DNA of 64,000 bases from Sphingomonas naasensis (GCF_004792695.1 NZ_SRXU01000003.1:1-64000); one strand, 5' to 3'; positions 43,739 to 53,668 are shown, counted from the first letter of the stretch. Notes: generated from the letters alone by a model not told the origin. Numbers and translations are program-made.

Positions 43739-43815
43739 TGGTCGGGGCGATAGGATTCGAACCTACGACCCCTGGACCCCGAGACCAGTGCGCTACCAGA
43801 CTGCGCCACGCCCCG
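43739..43815 (-). tRNA. tRNA-Pro (anticodon CGG)
   Basis: On the minus strand: acceptor stem CGGGGCG/CGCCCCG, D-arm GCGC...GCGC, anticodon loop CTCGGGG (anticodon CGG with G37), T-arm GGTTCGAATCC, discriminator A and an encoded CCA (43741-43739). The total is 77 nt. The last anticodon-stem pair is a T-T mismatch. The sequence closely resembles known bacterial tRNA-Pro(CGG). Confidence 0.95.
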
Positions 43816-43987
43816 ACACATTGCGAGGGGGAGCGCCTACTCGGCGGAAGCAACTCTATCAAGCCCAAAATCGCGGCGGGGCATGTTTATTGCGGACAAG
43901 GTCGCCAGGCCCCGGCGCCGCCCATCGGCGGAGCATGGCTGCGAACCGCGGCCCCCTTTTGCGGCTTCTCCCGGCACCGCAAACGAA

Positions 43988-44014
43988 GCGGGCGAGGGAT
44001 CGCCCCTCGCCCGC
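43988..44014 (-). terminator. Probable terminator of the ABC exporter operon
   Basis: A perfect 11-bp stem GCGGGCGAGGG / CCCTCGCCCGC with a 5-nt loop, 26 bp past the stop of the last permease gene. On the minus strand the following sequence is TTCGTTT, a weak T-tract. Confidence 0.55.
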
Positions 44015-44040
44015 CCCGGCTTTGCCCTGAACTGACGCGC

Positions 44041-46542
44041 CTACTCGTAGCGCAAGGCATAGACCGGGTTGGTGCGCGCCACGCGGAAGGCGTGCGCGAC
44101 GATGGTGGCGACCGCGATCCCGAGCGCGAGCGCACCGGCGATCACGAACGGCGTCGGAGTCAGGGCGATACGGATGTCGAACTGGTTGAGCCAGTCGCGC
44201 ATCACCCACCATGCGATCGGCCAGGCGATCAGATTGGCGATCAGCACCGGCCGACTGAACTGCCACACCAGCAGCCGGACGATGTCGCGGGTACGCGCAC
44301 CGAGCACCTTGCGGATGCCGATCTCCTTGGTACGGCGCTCGGCGGTGAAGGCGGCGAGCCCGAACAGCCCGAGGCAGCCGATCACCACCGCGAGGATCGC
44401 GAACATCCCGAACAGCTGCGCGCGCGTCTCGTCGGCCTGGTACAGCGTCTTGACGATGTCGGTGACGAAGCGCCCCTGGAACGGCGTCTCGGGCACCAGC
44501 CGCTTCCAGATCGCCTCGACCTGCGCGCGGATCTGCTGCGGATCGCCGGTGAAGCGGACGAGCAGCTGATTATAGCCCTGCCGCTGATAGAAATACATGA
44601 TCGGCTGGAGCGGCTGGCGGATCGAGCGATAGCGCACGTCGCTGACCACCCCGACGATCGTCGCAGGGACATAGCCGCCGACTTCGTCCGAGGTGAAGCC
44701 CGCGAGGATCGGCTTGCCCACCGCGTCCTGCGCGCTGGCGAAGCCGAGCCGTTTCGCCGCCGATTCCGACAGGATCAGATTGGTGCCGCGCGCGACCAGC
44801 GCCTTCTCCGCCGCCAGATCGGTCGGCGTCGGCGTCCAGCTGTCGTCGGTCGGGATCGATTCGGAGAAGCCGCGTCCCGCGAGCAGCCGCATGCCCAGCG
44901 CGTCGACCACGCCCGGGTCCATGCCATAGGTGCCGAGCTGGGTCGGCGTCGTCTGGCCCGGCCGCTTGGCGCTGGTCATCGAGTTGTTGCCCGGATTGAC
45001 GGCGATCGTGGTCCGCCCCACCGCCGTGACGCCGGGGATCTTGCCGACTTCCTCCTCGAGCGTCTTCGCGACCTTGTCGGCCTGCGGATCGCGCAGATTA
45101 TAGACCTGGAACAGGCCCTCGCGCTTGTAGCCCGCGTCCATCGTCCGCGCGTAGATCGTCTGCGAATAGACGATCGCGGTGCAGATGATCAGCCCGATCG
45201 ACACGGCGAACTGCGCGACGACGAGCAGGTTGCGCAGCCGGCCATTGCCTTCGGCATCGGCCGACGATTTGTTGGCCTTGAGCACGCGCGCCGGCTGAAA
45301 GCGCGACAGATAGATCGCCGGATAGACGCCGCCGGCGAGCCCGACGATCAGCGCGAGCACCAGCACCGGCAACAGGATGCCGGCGCCGCCGAGATAATGA
45401 ATCTCCATCGAGGCATCGAGGAAGTTGTTGAGCAGCGGCAGCGCCAGCTCGGCCATCGCCAGGCCGACCAGCATCGCGATGCCGGCAACGAGGATCGATT
45501 CGCCGAGGAACTGGATGATCAGCTGGCGCCGCGTCGCGCCCAGCACCTTGCGCAGCGCCACTTCGCGGGCGCGCTGCGAGGCGCGTGCGGTGGCGAGATT
45601 GGTGAAGTTTACGCAGGCCATGCCGAGGATCATCAGCGCGACGACGACGAAAGTAATCATCGTCTGCTTGTCGCTGCCCGTGGTGATTGCGGCATGCTGC
45701 GCCTCGCCGAGATGGACGTCGCGGACATTGGTCAGGCGCCAGTCCTGATAGTCGCCCGGATTGCTCTTCGGGCCGTCGCCGGTGTCATCGGGGATGTTGC
45801 GCTTCTCCCAGGCGGGGAGCTGATCCATGATGTCCTTGACGTTCGCGCCCTCGCGCAGCTTCAGATAGATGAAGCCGTTCTGGTTGTTCCACGAGGTGAA
45901 TTCGCTCGGCTGGAAGAATTCGTGCGGCTCGAAGCGGGCGACCATCGACATGCGCAGATGGCTGTTCTTGGGAAGGTCTTCGAACACCCCGGTGACGCGG
46001 AAGTCTTCGCGCTTCTCGCCATAGGAGATGGTCAGCGTCTTGCCGACCGGATTGGCGTTGCCGAAATATTTCTTCGCCTCGCTCTCGCTGAGCGCCACGC
46101 TGTGGAGATCGTCGAGCGCGGTCTCGCGGTCGCCGCGAACGAAGGGCACCTGGAGGACCTCGAAGATGTTGCCGTCGGCGAGCAGTCCGCGCTCGGGCGT
46201 GCTCGGCTGGCCGTTCTGCAGCACGACCATCGGCGCGGTGGTCAGATAGACCTTCTTCTCGATCTGCGGGAAGTCCTTCACCAGCGCCTCGCCCGAGGCG
46301 ATGCTCGACACCTGCAGCTTCATTTCCTCGCCGCCGCGCTCGGTCGGCTTGTAGAAATCCTGCAGCTGATAGGCGCGCTCGGCGCCGGGCATCCAGCTGT
46401 CATAGCTGAACTCGTAGCGCACGAAGGTCAGGATCAGCAGGCACACGGCGATGCCGAGCGACAGGCCGAAGATGTTGATGAAGGCATAGACCTTGTTCTT
46501 GCCCAGGGCCCGCAGGCCGACGGTCACATAGTTGCGCCACAT
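44041..46542 (-). CDS. FtsX/MacB-type ABC permease (third in the operon)
   Basis: An 833 aa protein. TM1 lies near residues 18-40, in MWRNYVTVGLRALGKNKVYA then INIFGLSLGIAVCLLI. A MacB-like periplasmic domain follows, starting RYEFSYDSWMPGAERAYQLQ. An FtsX block (about 285-400) has ATARASQRAREVALRKVLGA. A second TM plus periplasmic domain follows, then a C-terminal FtsX block ending YALRYE with ERRTKEIGIRKVLGARTRDI. It is a double-module (8-TM) permease of the type found with NtrC-class regulators. Ten bases separate it from the upstream paralogue. It shares a 65-bp identical DNA block with that gene (44189-44253 vs 46701-46765). Substrate unknown; lipid, lipoprotein, peptide or antibiotic export are possibilities. 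Confidence 0.9.
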   Translation of the reverse strand: MWRNYVTVGLRALGKNKVYAFINIFGLSLGIAVCLLILTFVRYEFSYDSWMPGAERAYQLQDFYKPTERGGEEMKLQVSSIASGEALVKDFPQIEKKVYLTTAPMVVLQNGQPSTPERGLLADGNIFEVLQVPFVRGDRETALDDLHSVALSESEAKKYFGNANPVGKTLTISYGEKREDFRVTGVFEDLPKNSHLRMSMVARFEPHEFFQPSEFTSWNNQNGFIYLKLREGANVKDIMDQLPAWEKRNIPDDTGDGPKSNPGDYQDWRLTNVRDVHLGEAQHAAITTGSDKQTMITFVVVALMILGMACVNFTNLATARASQRAREVALRKVLGATRRQLIIQFLGESILVAGIAMLVGLAMAELALPLLNNFLDASMEIHYLGGAGILLPVLVLALIVGLAGGVYPAIYLSRFQPARVLKANKSSADAEGNGRLRNLLVVAQFAVSIGLIICTAIVYSQTIYARTMDAGYKREGLFQVYNLRDPQADKVAKTLEEEVGKIPGVTAVGRTTIAVNPGNNSMTSAKRPGQTTPTQLGTYGMDPGVVDALGMRLLAGRGFSESIPTDDSWTPTPTDLAAEKALVARGTNLILSESAAKRLGFASAQDAVGKPILAGFTSDEVGGYVPATIVGVVSDVRYRSIRQPLQPIMYFYQRQGYNQLLVRFTGDPQQIRAQVEAIWKRLVPETPFQGRFVTDIVKTLYQADETRAQLFGMFAILAVVIGCLGLFGLAAFTAERRTKEIGIRKVLGARTRDIVRLLVWQFSRPVLIANLIAWPIAWWVMRDWLNQFDIRIALTPTPFVIAGALALGIAVATIVAHAFRVARTNPVYALRYE

Positions 46543-46552
46543 GGTCTGGTTC

Positions 46553-49063
46553 CTACTCGTAGCGAAGCGCGTGGATGGGATTGGTGCGGGCGACCCGCAG
46601 CGACTGGCCGGCGACGGTGGCGACCGCGATGAGCATCGCGAGCAGCCCGGCGACGGCGAAGGGAACCGGCGTCAGCGCGATCCGCGTGTCGAAGCCGTTC
46701 AGCCAGTCGCGCATCACCCACCATGCGATCGGCCAGGCGATCAGATTGGCGATCAGCACCGGCCGGCTGAACTGCCAGACGAGCAGCCGGACGATGTCGT
46801 TGGTGCGCGCGCCAAGCACCTTGCGGATGCCGATCTCCTTGGTCCGCCGCTCGGTGGTGAAGGCGGCGAGCCCGAACAGGCCGAGGCAGCCGATCGCCAC
46901 CGTCAGGATCGAAAAGGACGCGAACAGTGCGCCGCGCGCCAGCTCCTGACGATATTGCTTGCGCACCAGATCGTCGGCGAAATCGGCGCCGAACGGCACC
47001 AGCGGCACGGTCTGGCGCCACACCGCCTCGACGCGCTCGCGGATCTCGGCCGGCCGTACCCCGGCAAAGCGGACCGCGACCTGCGCGAAGCCGACCTTTT
47101 GCATCACATAGACAGTCGGCTGGATCGGCTCGCGCAACGAGCGGAAGCGCGCATCCGAGACGACGCCGACGATCGTGCCCGGCACCAGCCCGGCCTCGGG
47201 CACGGTGAGCGTGCCGCGCACGGTCTTGCCGATCGCCTCCTGCGGGGTGCGGAAGCCGAGGCGCTTCGCCGCGGATTCGCTGATCACGATGTTGATCCCG
47301 CGCGCGACCAGCGCCCGCTCGGCCTCGAGCTGAACCGGAAACGGCGTCGTGGCGTCGTCCTTGCCTTGCTGGTCCGAGAAGAAGCGCCCGGCGAGCAGCC
47401 GCATCCCCATCGCCTCGAAGAAACCGGTCTCGATTCCGTAAGCGCCGAGCGCGACCGAGCTGGTGGCACCGGGCAGGAAGAAGTCCGCGGTCGAATTGCC
47501 GTCGGGCGAGACCCCGATCTGGGTGCGCGCCGCGGCCTGCACCCCGGGGACGCGGCGGATACGCTCGACCAGCTGTTGCGACTGCGCCTGCGTCGCGCCG
47601 CGGAAGTCGAGATTGGTGACCTGCAACAGCCCCTCGCGCTGATAGCCGGCATCGAGCGTCTGGGCGAAACGGGTCTGCGCATAGATCACTGCGGTGCAGA
47701 CGATCAGTCCGATCGAGATCGCGAACTGCGCGACGACGAGGAAGCTGCGCAACCGGCCCGATCCCGCCGTATCGGCCGAGGACTTGTTCGCCTTGAGGAT
47801 CTTCGCGGGCTGGAAGCGGGAGAGATAGAGCGCCGGATAGAGCCCGCCCGCGGCGCCGACGAGCAGCACCAGTCCGAGGATCGGCAGCCAGACGCTGTCG
47901 CGGCCCCAATAGCGCATCGTGATCGAGGTCTCGAGAAAGCCGTTGAACACGGGCAGCAGCAGCTCGACCAGCGCCAGTCCGATCAGCATCGCGATCAGCG
48001 CGAGCAGGATCGATTCGGTGAGGAACTGCGCGATCAGCTGGCCGCGCGTCGCCCCGAGCACTTTCCGGAGCGCCACTTCGCGCGCCCGCTGCGATGCCCG
48101 CGCGGTGGCGAGATTGGTGAAGTTGATCGACGCCATCCCGAGCACGAGCAGCGCGATCACCGCGAAGGTGGCGACGGTGCCGTTGTCGTTGCCCGGAGTG
48201 AGCCCGAACATCTGCGCCTTGCCGAGATGGACGTCGCGGATGTTGACCAGCGCGAAATCCATGTCGTCGCCGGGGTTGGTGCGTTCGCCATTGGTCACTT
48301 CGTCGGGAATGTTGCGCTTTTCCCACGCGGCGAGCTGGCCATTGATCGCGGCGGCGTCGCTGCCCGCGCTCAGCTTGACGAAATTCCAGCCCTGCTGGCT
48401 GCCGAAGCGGGTCACCTGCTGCATCCGGTCGGCGAACTGGGTCTCGAGCGCGAACCGCGCGATCATGTCGGCGGAGATGCTGCTGTTGCGCGGGATGTCC
48501 CGAAACACCGCGGTGACGCGATAATCGACGTCGCCGGTGTTATCGACGATGGTCAGCGTCTTGCCAATCGGATCGACGTCGCCGAAGCGGCGCTTCGCCT
48601 CGCTCTCGCTGAGCGCGACCGAATGCGAATCCGGCAACGCCGTCGCGGCGCTGCCGCGCACGAAGGGCAAGTCGAACACCTCGAACAGATTGCTGTCGAC
48701 CATCCGCAGCGTCGGCACCTGCTGCGGATCGCCGTTCTGGATCACGATCGGCGAGAAGGAGCGCATCCACACCACCTTCTCGATCTGCGGGAAGTCCTTC
48801 CTGAGCGCCCGCCCGGCGGCGATCGCGCTCAGCTGCAGATCCTTCTGCTCGCCGCCGCGGCCGCTCGCCGAGATATAGGTCTGGAGCTGGTAGACCCGGT
48901 CGGCATTGGCGAGCCAGCCGTCATAGCTGCGCTCGTAGCGGACATAGAGCAGGATCAGCAGGCACGCGGCGAGGCCGACGGTCAGGCCGACGATATTGAT
49001 GAAAGCATAGGTCTTGTTCTTCGCCAGAGCGCGGAGGCCGACCACCAGATAATTGCGCCACAT
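46553..49063 (-). CDS. FtsX/MacB-type ABC permease (second in the operon)
   Basis: An 836 aa paralogue of both flanking permeases with the same layout: MWRNYLVVGLRALAKNK, TM1, periplasmic RYERSYDGWLANADRVYQLQ, FtsX with ATARASQRAREVALRKVLGA, a second module and C-terminal ERRTKEIGIRKVLGARTNDI ending HALRYE. Start ATG 49063 aligns with the conserved MWRNY of all three; the frame runs 81 bp further up through the intergenic repeat. Its last 74 bp, including the stop, are identical to the end of the upstream permease. Together the three may form alternative or heteromeric channels for one ATPase. Confidence 0.9.
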   Translation of the reverse strand: MWRNYLVVGLRALAKNKTYAFINIVGLTVGLAACLLILLYVRYERSYDGWLANADRVYQLQTYISASGRGGEQKDLQLSAIAAGRALRKDFPQIEKVVWMRSFSPIVIQNGDPQQVPTLRMVDSNLFEVFDLPFVRGSAATALPDSHSVALSESEAKRRFGDVDPIGKTLTIVDNTGDVDYRVTAVFRDIPRNSSISADMIARFALETQFADRMQQVTRFGSQQGWNFVKLSAGSDAAAINGQLAAWEKRNIPDEVTNGERTNPGDDMDFALVNIRDVHLGKAQMFGLTPGNDNGTVATFAVIALLVLGMASINFTNLATARASQRAREVALRKVLGATRGQLIAQFLTESILLALIAMLIGLALVELLLPVFNGFLETSITMRYWGRDSVWLPILGLVLLVGAAGGLYPALYLSRFQPAKILKANKSSADTAGSGRLRSFLVVAQFAISIGLIVCTAVIYAQTRFAQTLDAGYQREGLLQVTNLDFRGATQAQSQQLVERIRRVPGVQAAARTQIGVSPDGNSTADFFLPGATSSVALGAYGIETGFFEAMGMRLLAGRFFSDQQGKDDATTPFPVQLEAERALVARGINIVISESAAKRLGFRTPQEAIGKTVRGTLTVPEAGLVPGTIVGVVSDARFRSLREPIQPTVYVMQKVGFAQVAVRFAGVRPAEIRERVEAVWRQTVPLVPFGADFADDLVRKQYRQELARGALFASFSILTVAIGCLGLFGLAAFTTERRTKEIGIRKVLGARTNDIVRLLVWQFSRPVLIANLIAWPIAWWVMRDWLNGFDTRIALTPVPFAVAGLLAMLIAVATVAGQSLRVARTNPIHALRYE

Positions 49064-49073
49064 CGTCCGGTTC

Positions 49074-51533
49074 CTACTCGTAGCGAAGCGCGTGGATGGG
49101 ATTGGTGCGGGCGACCCGCAGCGACTGGCCGGCGACGGTGGCAATCGCGATGGCGAGCGCGAGCAGCCCGGCCAGCGCGAAGGGCGTCGGCGTCAGCGCG
49201 ATGCGGATGTCGAAGCCGTTGAGCCATTCGCGCATCGCCCACCACGCCACCGGCCACGCGATGAGGTTGGCGAGCACCACCGGCCGGCTGAATTGCCAGA
49301 CCAGTAGCTGGACGATGTCACGCACCTTGGCGCCGAGCACCTTGCGGATACCGATCTCCCTGGTCCGCCGCTCGGTCGCGAACGCGGCGAGGCTGTAGAG
49401 CCCGAGACAGCCGATCAGCACTGCGAGCGCCGAGAAGCCGGCGAAGAGCATGCCGCGGGCGCGATCGGCCGCGTAGAGCTCGTGCGCGATATCGTCGACG
49501 AAGCGCGCCTCGAACGGGATCTCGGGCTCGAACTTGCGCCACACCTTGTTGAGCGCCGCCATCACTTCGCCAGGCCGTGCGCCGGCGAAACGGACCAGCA
49601 CCACTTCGGTTGCGTCCGGATCGACGGCATAGAAGGCGGGTTCAATGGCCTCGCGCGCGCTGCGAAAGCGCATGTCCTCGACGACGCCAACGATCACCGA
49701 GGGGACCAGAGGGCCGCCGCGCATCGCCCGCACGGTCTGCCCAATCGCCGCTTGCGGGGTGCGGAAGCCGAGCTTGCGCGCCGCGGCGCGGTTGATCACG
49801 ACGTTTACTCCCCGCACGGCCCGCGCCTGATCGTCACCCGCCGGAACCCGATCGAGCGCGATGCGATCGTCGAACCCGCGGCCAGCGAGCAGGTCGATGC
49901 CCGCCGTCTGAAGATATTCGGCGTCGACGCCATAATAGCTGAGCGATTGGTATTCCTCAGCGCCGGGGGGCTTCACCAGCCACACCGGCCGCGTATCGGA
50001 AGCCAGTGGAAGCGATGTGCGCGTCGTACCGGTGATGCCCGGGATGGCGAGCATCGCCGCATGGGCGGCGTCATACTCGCCGCCCTTGGCGAAGCGCCAC
50101 GCATTGACGATCTGGATCAGCCCGTCGCGACGATAGCCGGGGTCGACCGTCTCGACATAGCGCGTCTGCGAGAAGATCACCCAGGTCGAGGCGATCAGCC
50201 CGATCGCGATCGCGAACTGGAGCATCACCAGCGCGGTGCGGAAACGGCCGTTGCCCGGCGTCTCGACCGAGGATTTGTTGGCGCGCAGCACCTCGGCCGG
50301 GCGGAAACGGCTGAGATAGAAGGCCGGATAGAGCCCGCCGAGCAGCCCGGTCACAAGGAACAGCGCCGCGGCGGGCAGCAGCATCCCGGCGGGACCGAGA
50401 TAGGCGATGCGGATGTCGGCGCCGATCGCGGCGCTGATCCACGGCGTGGCGAGCTCGACCACGGCCAATGCGAGCAGCATCGCAATCGCCGCCATCACGA
50501 GGCTTTCGCCGAGGAACTGGACGATCAGCTGGCCGCGCGAGGCGCCGAGCACTTTCCGCAGCGCCACTTCGCGGGCGCGCTGCGTCGCGCGCGCGGTCGA
50601 CAGGTTGACGAAGTTCATCACTGCCATGGCGAGCGTCAGCAGGGCCACCACCGCGAAGGTGGCGAGCGCGCGCGGATCGCCGCCGGGCGCGAGCCCGCCG
50701 TCCTGGGTGGCGCCGAGATGGACGCCGGCCAGCGGCACGAGCTTGAGATCGACGGCGTCCGACATGGTCGCCGGCTTGCCGTCGATGACCGCGTCGGGAA
50801 TGTTGCGCTTCTCCCATGCCGGGAGCCCGGCATTGATCGCAGCGGCATCGGCGCCGCGGCGCAGCTTGACGTAATGCTGCTGGTCGAAATTGCCCCAACC
50901 GCGCTGCTCGGGCGGGATCGCGGCCAAGTCGCGGCGGAAGAGCAGGCTCAGCTTCAGACTGGTGTTGCGCGGCAGATTGCGCAGCACGCCGGTGACGCGA
51001 TAGTCGCGCTTCCCGGGCCCGGCGCCGAGGCTGAGCTGCTTGCCCAGCGCATCGGCGGTGCCGAAATGGCGGATCGCCTCGCGCTCGGTGAGCACGATCG
51101 AATTGGTGTCGGGGAGCGCAGTCCCCGCCGATCCCTGTGCGAACGGCAGACCGAGCACATCGAAGAAATTGGCGTCGACCGTGCCCACGTCGATGAAGAC
51201 CGGCTGGCCGTCGCGCTCGGTGACGGTCTTGCCGGGCGCGAGCGACGTCACGGCCTCGACCTGCGCGAAGCCGCCGGGCAGCTTCTCATAGACGATGAAC
51301 GGGCTCATCTGGACGTTGCGCGCGGGCTGGCCAGGCAAATTGAACTTCGTCTGGACCTGATAGATGCGCCCGCTGTCGGGCAGCCAGCTGTCATAGCTGC
51401 TTTCGTAGCGCACATAATTGAAGATCAGCAGGCAGCCGGCGAGCCCCAGCGCCAGCCCGCCGATGTTGATCGCGGCATAGACGCGGTTGCGCGCCAGCAG
51501 CGTCAACGCGATCCTCAGATAGTTACGCCACAT
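49074..51533 (-). CDS. FtsX/MacB-type ABC permease (first in the operon)
   Basis: An 819 aa paralogue, the most divergent of the three: MWRNYLRIALTLLARNRVYA, periplasmic RYESSYDSWLPDSGRIYQVQ, FtsX ATRAREVALRKVLGASRGQL and C-terminal ERRTREIGIRKVLGAKVRDI ending HALRYE. Start at ATG 51533; the frame is open 30 bp further up. It is separated from the ATPase gene by 114 bp holding a palindromic element. The conserved FtsX segment next to the membrane is presumed to contact the ATPase. Confidence 0.9.
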   Translation of the reverse strand: MWRNYLRIALTLLARNRVYAAINIGGLALGLAGCLLIFNYVRYESSYDSWLPDSGRIYQVQTKFNLPGQPARNVQMSPFIVYEKLPGGFAQVEAVTSLAPGKTVTERDGQPVFIDVGTVDANFFDVLGLPFAQGSAGTALPDTNSIVLTEREAIRHFGTADALGKQLSLGAGPGKRDYRVTGVLRNLPRNTSLKLSLLFRRDLAAIPPEQRGWGNFDQQHYVKLRRGADAAAINAGLPAWEKRNIPDAVIDGKPATMSDAVDLKLVPLAGVHLGATQDGGLAPGGDPRALATFAVVALLTLAMAVMNFVNLSTARATQRAREVALRKVLGASRGQLIVQFLGESLVMAAIAMLLALAVVELATPWISAAIGADIRIAYLGPAGMLLPAAALFLVTGLLGGLYPAFYLSRFRPAEVLRANKSSVETPGNGRFRTALVMLQFAIAIGLIASTWVIFSQTRYVETVDPGYRRDGLIQIVNAWRFAKGGEYDAAHAAMLAIPGITGTTRTSLPLASDTRPVWLVKPPGAEEYQSLSYYGVDAEYLQTAGIDLLAGRGFDDRIALDRVPAGDDQARAVRGVNVVINRAAARKLGFRTPQAAIGQTVRAMRGGPLVPSVIVGVVEDMRFRSAREAIEPAFYAVDPDATEVVLVRFAGARPGEVMAALNKVWRKFEPEIPFEARFVDDIAHELYAADRARGMLFAGFSALAVLIGCLGLYSLAAFATERRTREIGIRKVLGAKVRDIVQLLVWQFSRPVVLANLIAWPVAWWAMREWLNGFDIRIALTPTPFALAGLLALAIAIATVAGQSLRVARTNPIHALRYE

Positions 51534-51550
51534 TCGGCATCCCCTTGCTG

Positions 51551-51641
51551 CTCCCCTCCCCATGGGGAGGGAGAGAGGCGTGGCGCGAGGGCGGCCACGA
51601 CCCCTCTCCCGGCCCTCTCCCCGGAAGCGGGGGAGAGGGAG
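51551..51641. repeat. Palindromic element inside the ABC exporter operon
   Basis: It contains the self-complementary CTCCCCATGGGGAG (51556-51569) plus CCTCTCCCCGGAAGCGGGGGAGAGG (51615-51639) and matching CCTCTCCC/GGGAGAGAGG arms. It lies between the ATPase and first permease genes. It resembles the other GC-rich nested palindromes in the window and may process or attenuate the transcript. Confidence 0.65.
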
Positions 51642-51647
51642 ACCTCT

Positions 51648-52328
51648 TCATGCCGCCCGGCGGCGCTCCTGCAGGATGCGGCCGTCGAGCATAGACACGA
51701 TCCGCCCGGCATAATCGGCATGCGCCGGCGAGTGGGTGACCATCACGATCGTCGAGCCTTCGCCGTTGAGCGTCTGGAGCATGCGCATCACCTCTTCGCC
51801 GTGATGCGTGTCGAGATTGCCGGTCGGCTCGTCGGCGAGGATCAGCTTCGGGCTGGCGACGAGCGCGCGCGCGACGGCGACACGCTGCTGCTGGCCTCCA
51901 GAGAGCTGGCTCGGCCGGTGCTTGGCGCGGTGCGCGATGCCGACCTTGTCCATCACTTCGTCGACCCGGCGCTTGCGCTCGGCGGCGGGGACATTGTGGT
52001 AGAGCAGCGCCAGCTCGACATTGTCGCGCACGCTCAGCTCGTCGACCAGATTGAAGCTCTGGAAGATGAAGCCGATATTTTCCTTGCGGACGTCGGCGAG
52101 CTTGCTTTCGCTGAGCCCCGCAACTTCCTGCCCGTTGAAGACATAGCTGCCCGACGAGGGGCTATCGAGCATGCCGATCATGTTGAGCAAAGTCGATTTG
52201 CCGCAGCCCGACGGTCCCATGATCGCGACGAACTCGCCCTCGGCGATGTCGAGATCGATCGCGTCGAGCGCGGTCGTCTGCACCGTGTCGGTACGGTAGA
52301 CCTTGGAGAGTTCGCGCATCGTCAGCAT
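51648..52328 (-). CDS. ABC transporter ATPase (MacB/LolD-type)
   Basis: A 226 aa protein. Walker [11 protein letters not shown]-loop [13 protein letters not shown], signature [15 protein letters not shown], Walker [13 protein letters not shown] and H-loop VTHS. Size and motifs match the stand-alone ATPases of the MacB/LolD group. It follows the adaptor gene by 21 bp and precedes three permeases that lack their own ATPase, so it energises one or all of them. GGAAGGGATTTTTC precedes ATG 52328. Confidence 0.95.
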   Translation of the reverse strand: MLTMRELSKVYRTDTVQTTALDAIDLDIAEGEFVAIMGPSGCGKSTLLNMIGMLDSPSSGSYVFNGQEVAGLSESKLADVRKENIGFIFQSFNLVDELSVRDNVELALLYHNVPAAERKRRVDEVMDKVGIAHRAKHRPSQLSGGQQQRVAVARALVASPKLILADEPTGNLDTHHGEEVMRMLQTLNGEGSTIVMVTHSPAHADYAGRIVSMLDGRILQERRRAA

Positions 52329-52349
52329 GAAAAATCCCTTCCTCTGGAA

Positions 52350-53600
52350 TTATTTGGACAGGTCCAGGCGCGTCTTGTCGGTGTAGCCGGTGTACGGCGA
52401 GGTCAGCACCTTCTCGCCCGGCTCGAGCCCTTCGAGCACTTCGATATATTCGGCGTTGCGGCGGCCCAGCCGGACGTTGCGCTTGACCGCGCTCTTGCCG
52501 TCGGGGGTCACCACGAAGATCCAGTTGCCGCCGGTCTCGTTGTAGAAGGCGCCGTTGGGGACGAGCAGCGCCGGGGTCGGGTCGCCCAGCGTCAGCCGCG
52601 CCTGCATCGTCTGGCCGCGCTGGATGTTGGCGGGCTCGGCGCCGAGGAACTGCAGATCGACCTGGAACTGACCGTTCTGCACCTGCGGATAGATCTTCGT
52701 GACACGCGCCGCATATTGCTTGCCGCCGAAATCGAGGCTCGCCTTTTGCTGGAGCTGGACGCGGCCGAGATAGAATTCGTCGACCCCGGCGATCAGCTTG
52801 TTGCGGCCGGGGCTGTCGATCTGCCCCACCCGCTCGCCGCGCTGCAGCGACTGGCCGACCTGCACCGAGAAGCCCGAAAGCTGGCCGGCGACCGGCGCAC
52901 GCAGCTGGAGCGCGTCGAGATTGGCCCGCGCGATCGCGAGCCCCGACTGCATCGACTGCGCGGCGGCCTGCTGCTGCGAGAGCTGGCTGGTCTGGAGCCG
53001 CGCATCGGTGGCCTGGCTGCGCTTGAGCGCGGCGAGGTTGCGCTGGCTCAATTCGTAATCGGCCTCGGTATCGGCGAACTGCCTGGTCGAGACGAAGCCC
53101 TTGGCGGCGAGCGGCTTCTCGCGTTCGTACTGGCGGCGCGCCTTGTCGTAGACCGTCTCGGCGGCGAGCACCGCACGCTCGTTGGAGAGCCGCGTCTGGG
53201 CGAGCGACAGCTCCTGGCTGCGCATGTTGTTGATCTGCTGCTCGACCTCGGTCTGGCGCGCCAGCGTCGAGAGCTGGAGCTCGGCGTTGGAGAGCACCGC
53301 GATCGGCTGGCCCTGCGCGACGGTCGCGCCGTCCTCGACCAGCATCTTCTCGACCCGACCGCCTTCGACCGCGTCGATATAGACGGTGAGCAAGGGCGTA
53401 ACCCGCGCGCGCAGCGGAATGAAATCGTCGAAGGTGCCGCGAGTCACCGAAGAGACGGTGACATGATCTGCGCCCACCGTCTGGCTCGAGCCCGAGGGCG
53501 CGAACCACCAGAACAGCAACGCCGCGACCAGCACCACTGCCCCGCCGATCGCGGCCTTGACCTTGGCCGAGAGCTTCCGCGTCTCGACGACCTGGTCCAT
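52350..53600 (-). CDS. MacA/HlyD-family periplasmic adaptor
   Basis: A 416 aa protein starting MDQVVETRKLSAKVK, then an N-terminal membrane anchor (AAIGGAVVLVAALLFWWFAP). A lipoyl/barrel half-motif, an alpha-helical hairpin of ~130 residues rich in Gln/Leu (QTEVEQQINNMRSQELSLAQ), the second lipoyl half (LRAPVAGQLSGFSVQVGQSL) and beta-barrel plus membrane-proximal domains follow. It bridges the ABC permeases to an outer-membrane channel in known relatives; no TolC gene is in the window. In-frame ATGs exist at 53663, 53657 and 53642. The sigma54 promoter places the transcript start near 53658, excluding 53663, and GGGAG precedes ATG 53600, so I chose that. Confidence 0.88.
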   Translation of the reverse strand: MDQVVETRKLSAKVKAAIGGAVVLVAALLFWWFAPSGSSQTVGADHVTVSSVTRGTFDDFIPLRARVTPLLTVYIDAVEGGRVEKMLVEDGATVAQGQPIAVLSNAELQLSTLARQTEVEQQINNMRSQELSLAQTRLSNERAVLAAETVYDKARRQYEREKPLAAKGFVSTRQFADTEADYELSQRNLAALKRSQATDARLQTSQLSQQQAAAQSMQSGLAIARANLDALQLRAPVAGQLSGFSVQVGQSLQRGERVGQIDSPGRNKLIAGVDEFYLGRVQLQQKASLDFGGKQYAARVTKIYPQVQNGQFQVDLQFLGAEPANIQRGQTMQARLTLGDPTPALLVPNGAFYNETGGNWIFVVTPDGKSAVKRNVRLGRRNAEYIEVLEGLEPGEKVLTSPYTGYTDKTRLDLSK

Positions 53601-53668
53601 CCCGCTCCCGGTGACCGGGCGGTCTCCCGCTTCTTTCTGCATCCGTACGACACCCATGAACATCGTCT

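Noticed and set aside
43739..43815. tRNA-Pro considered as an integration site for a neighbouring island
   Set aside because: No integrase, no duplicated tRNA 3' end was noticed nearby, and the neighbouring genes have native composition.
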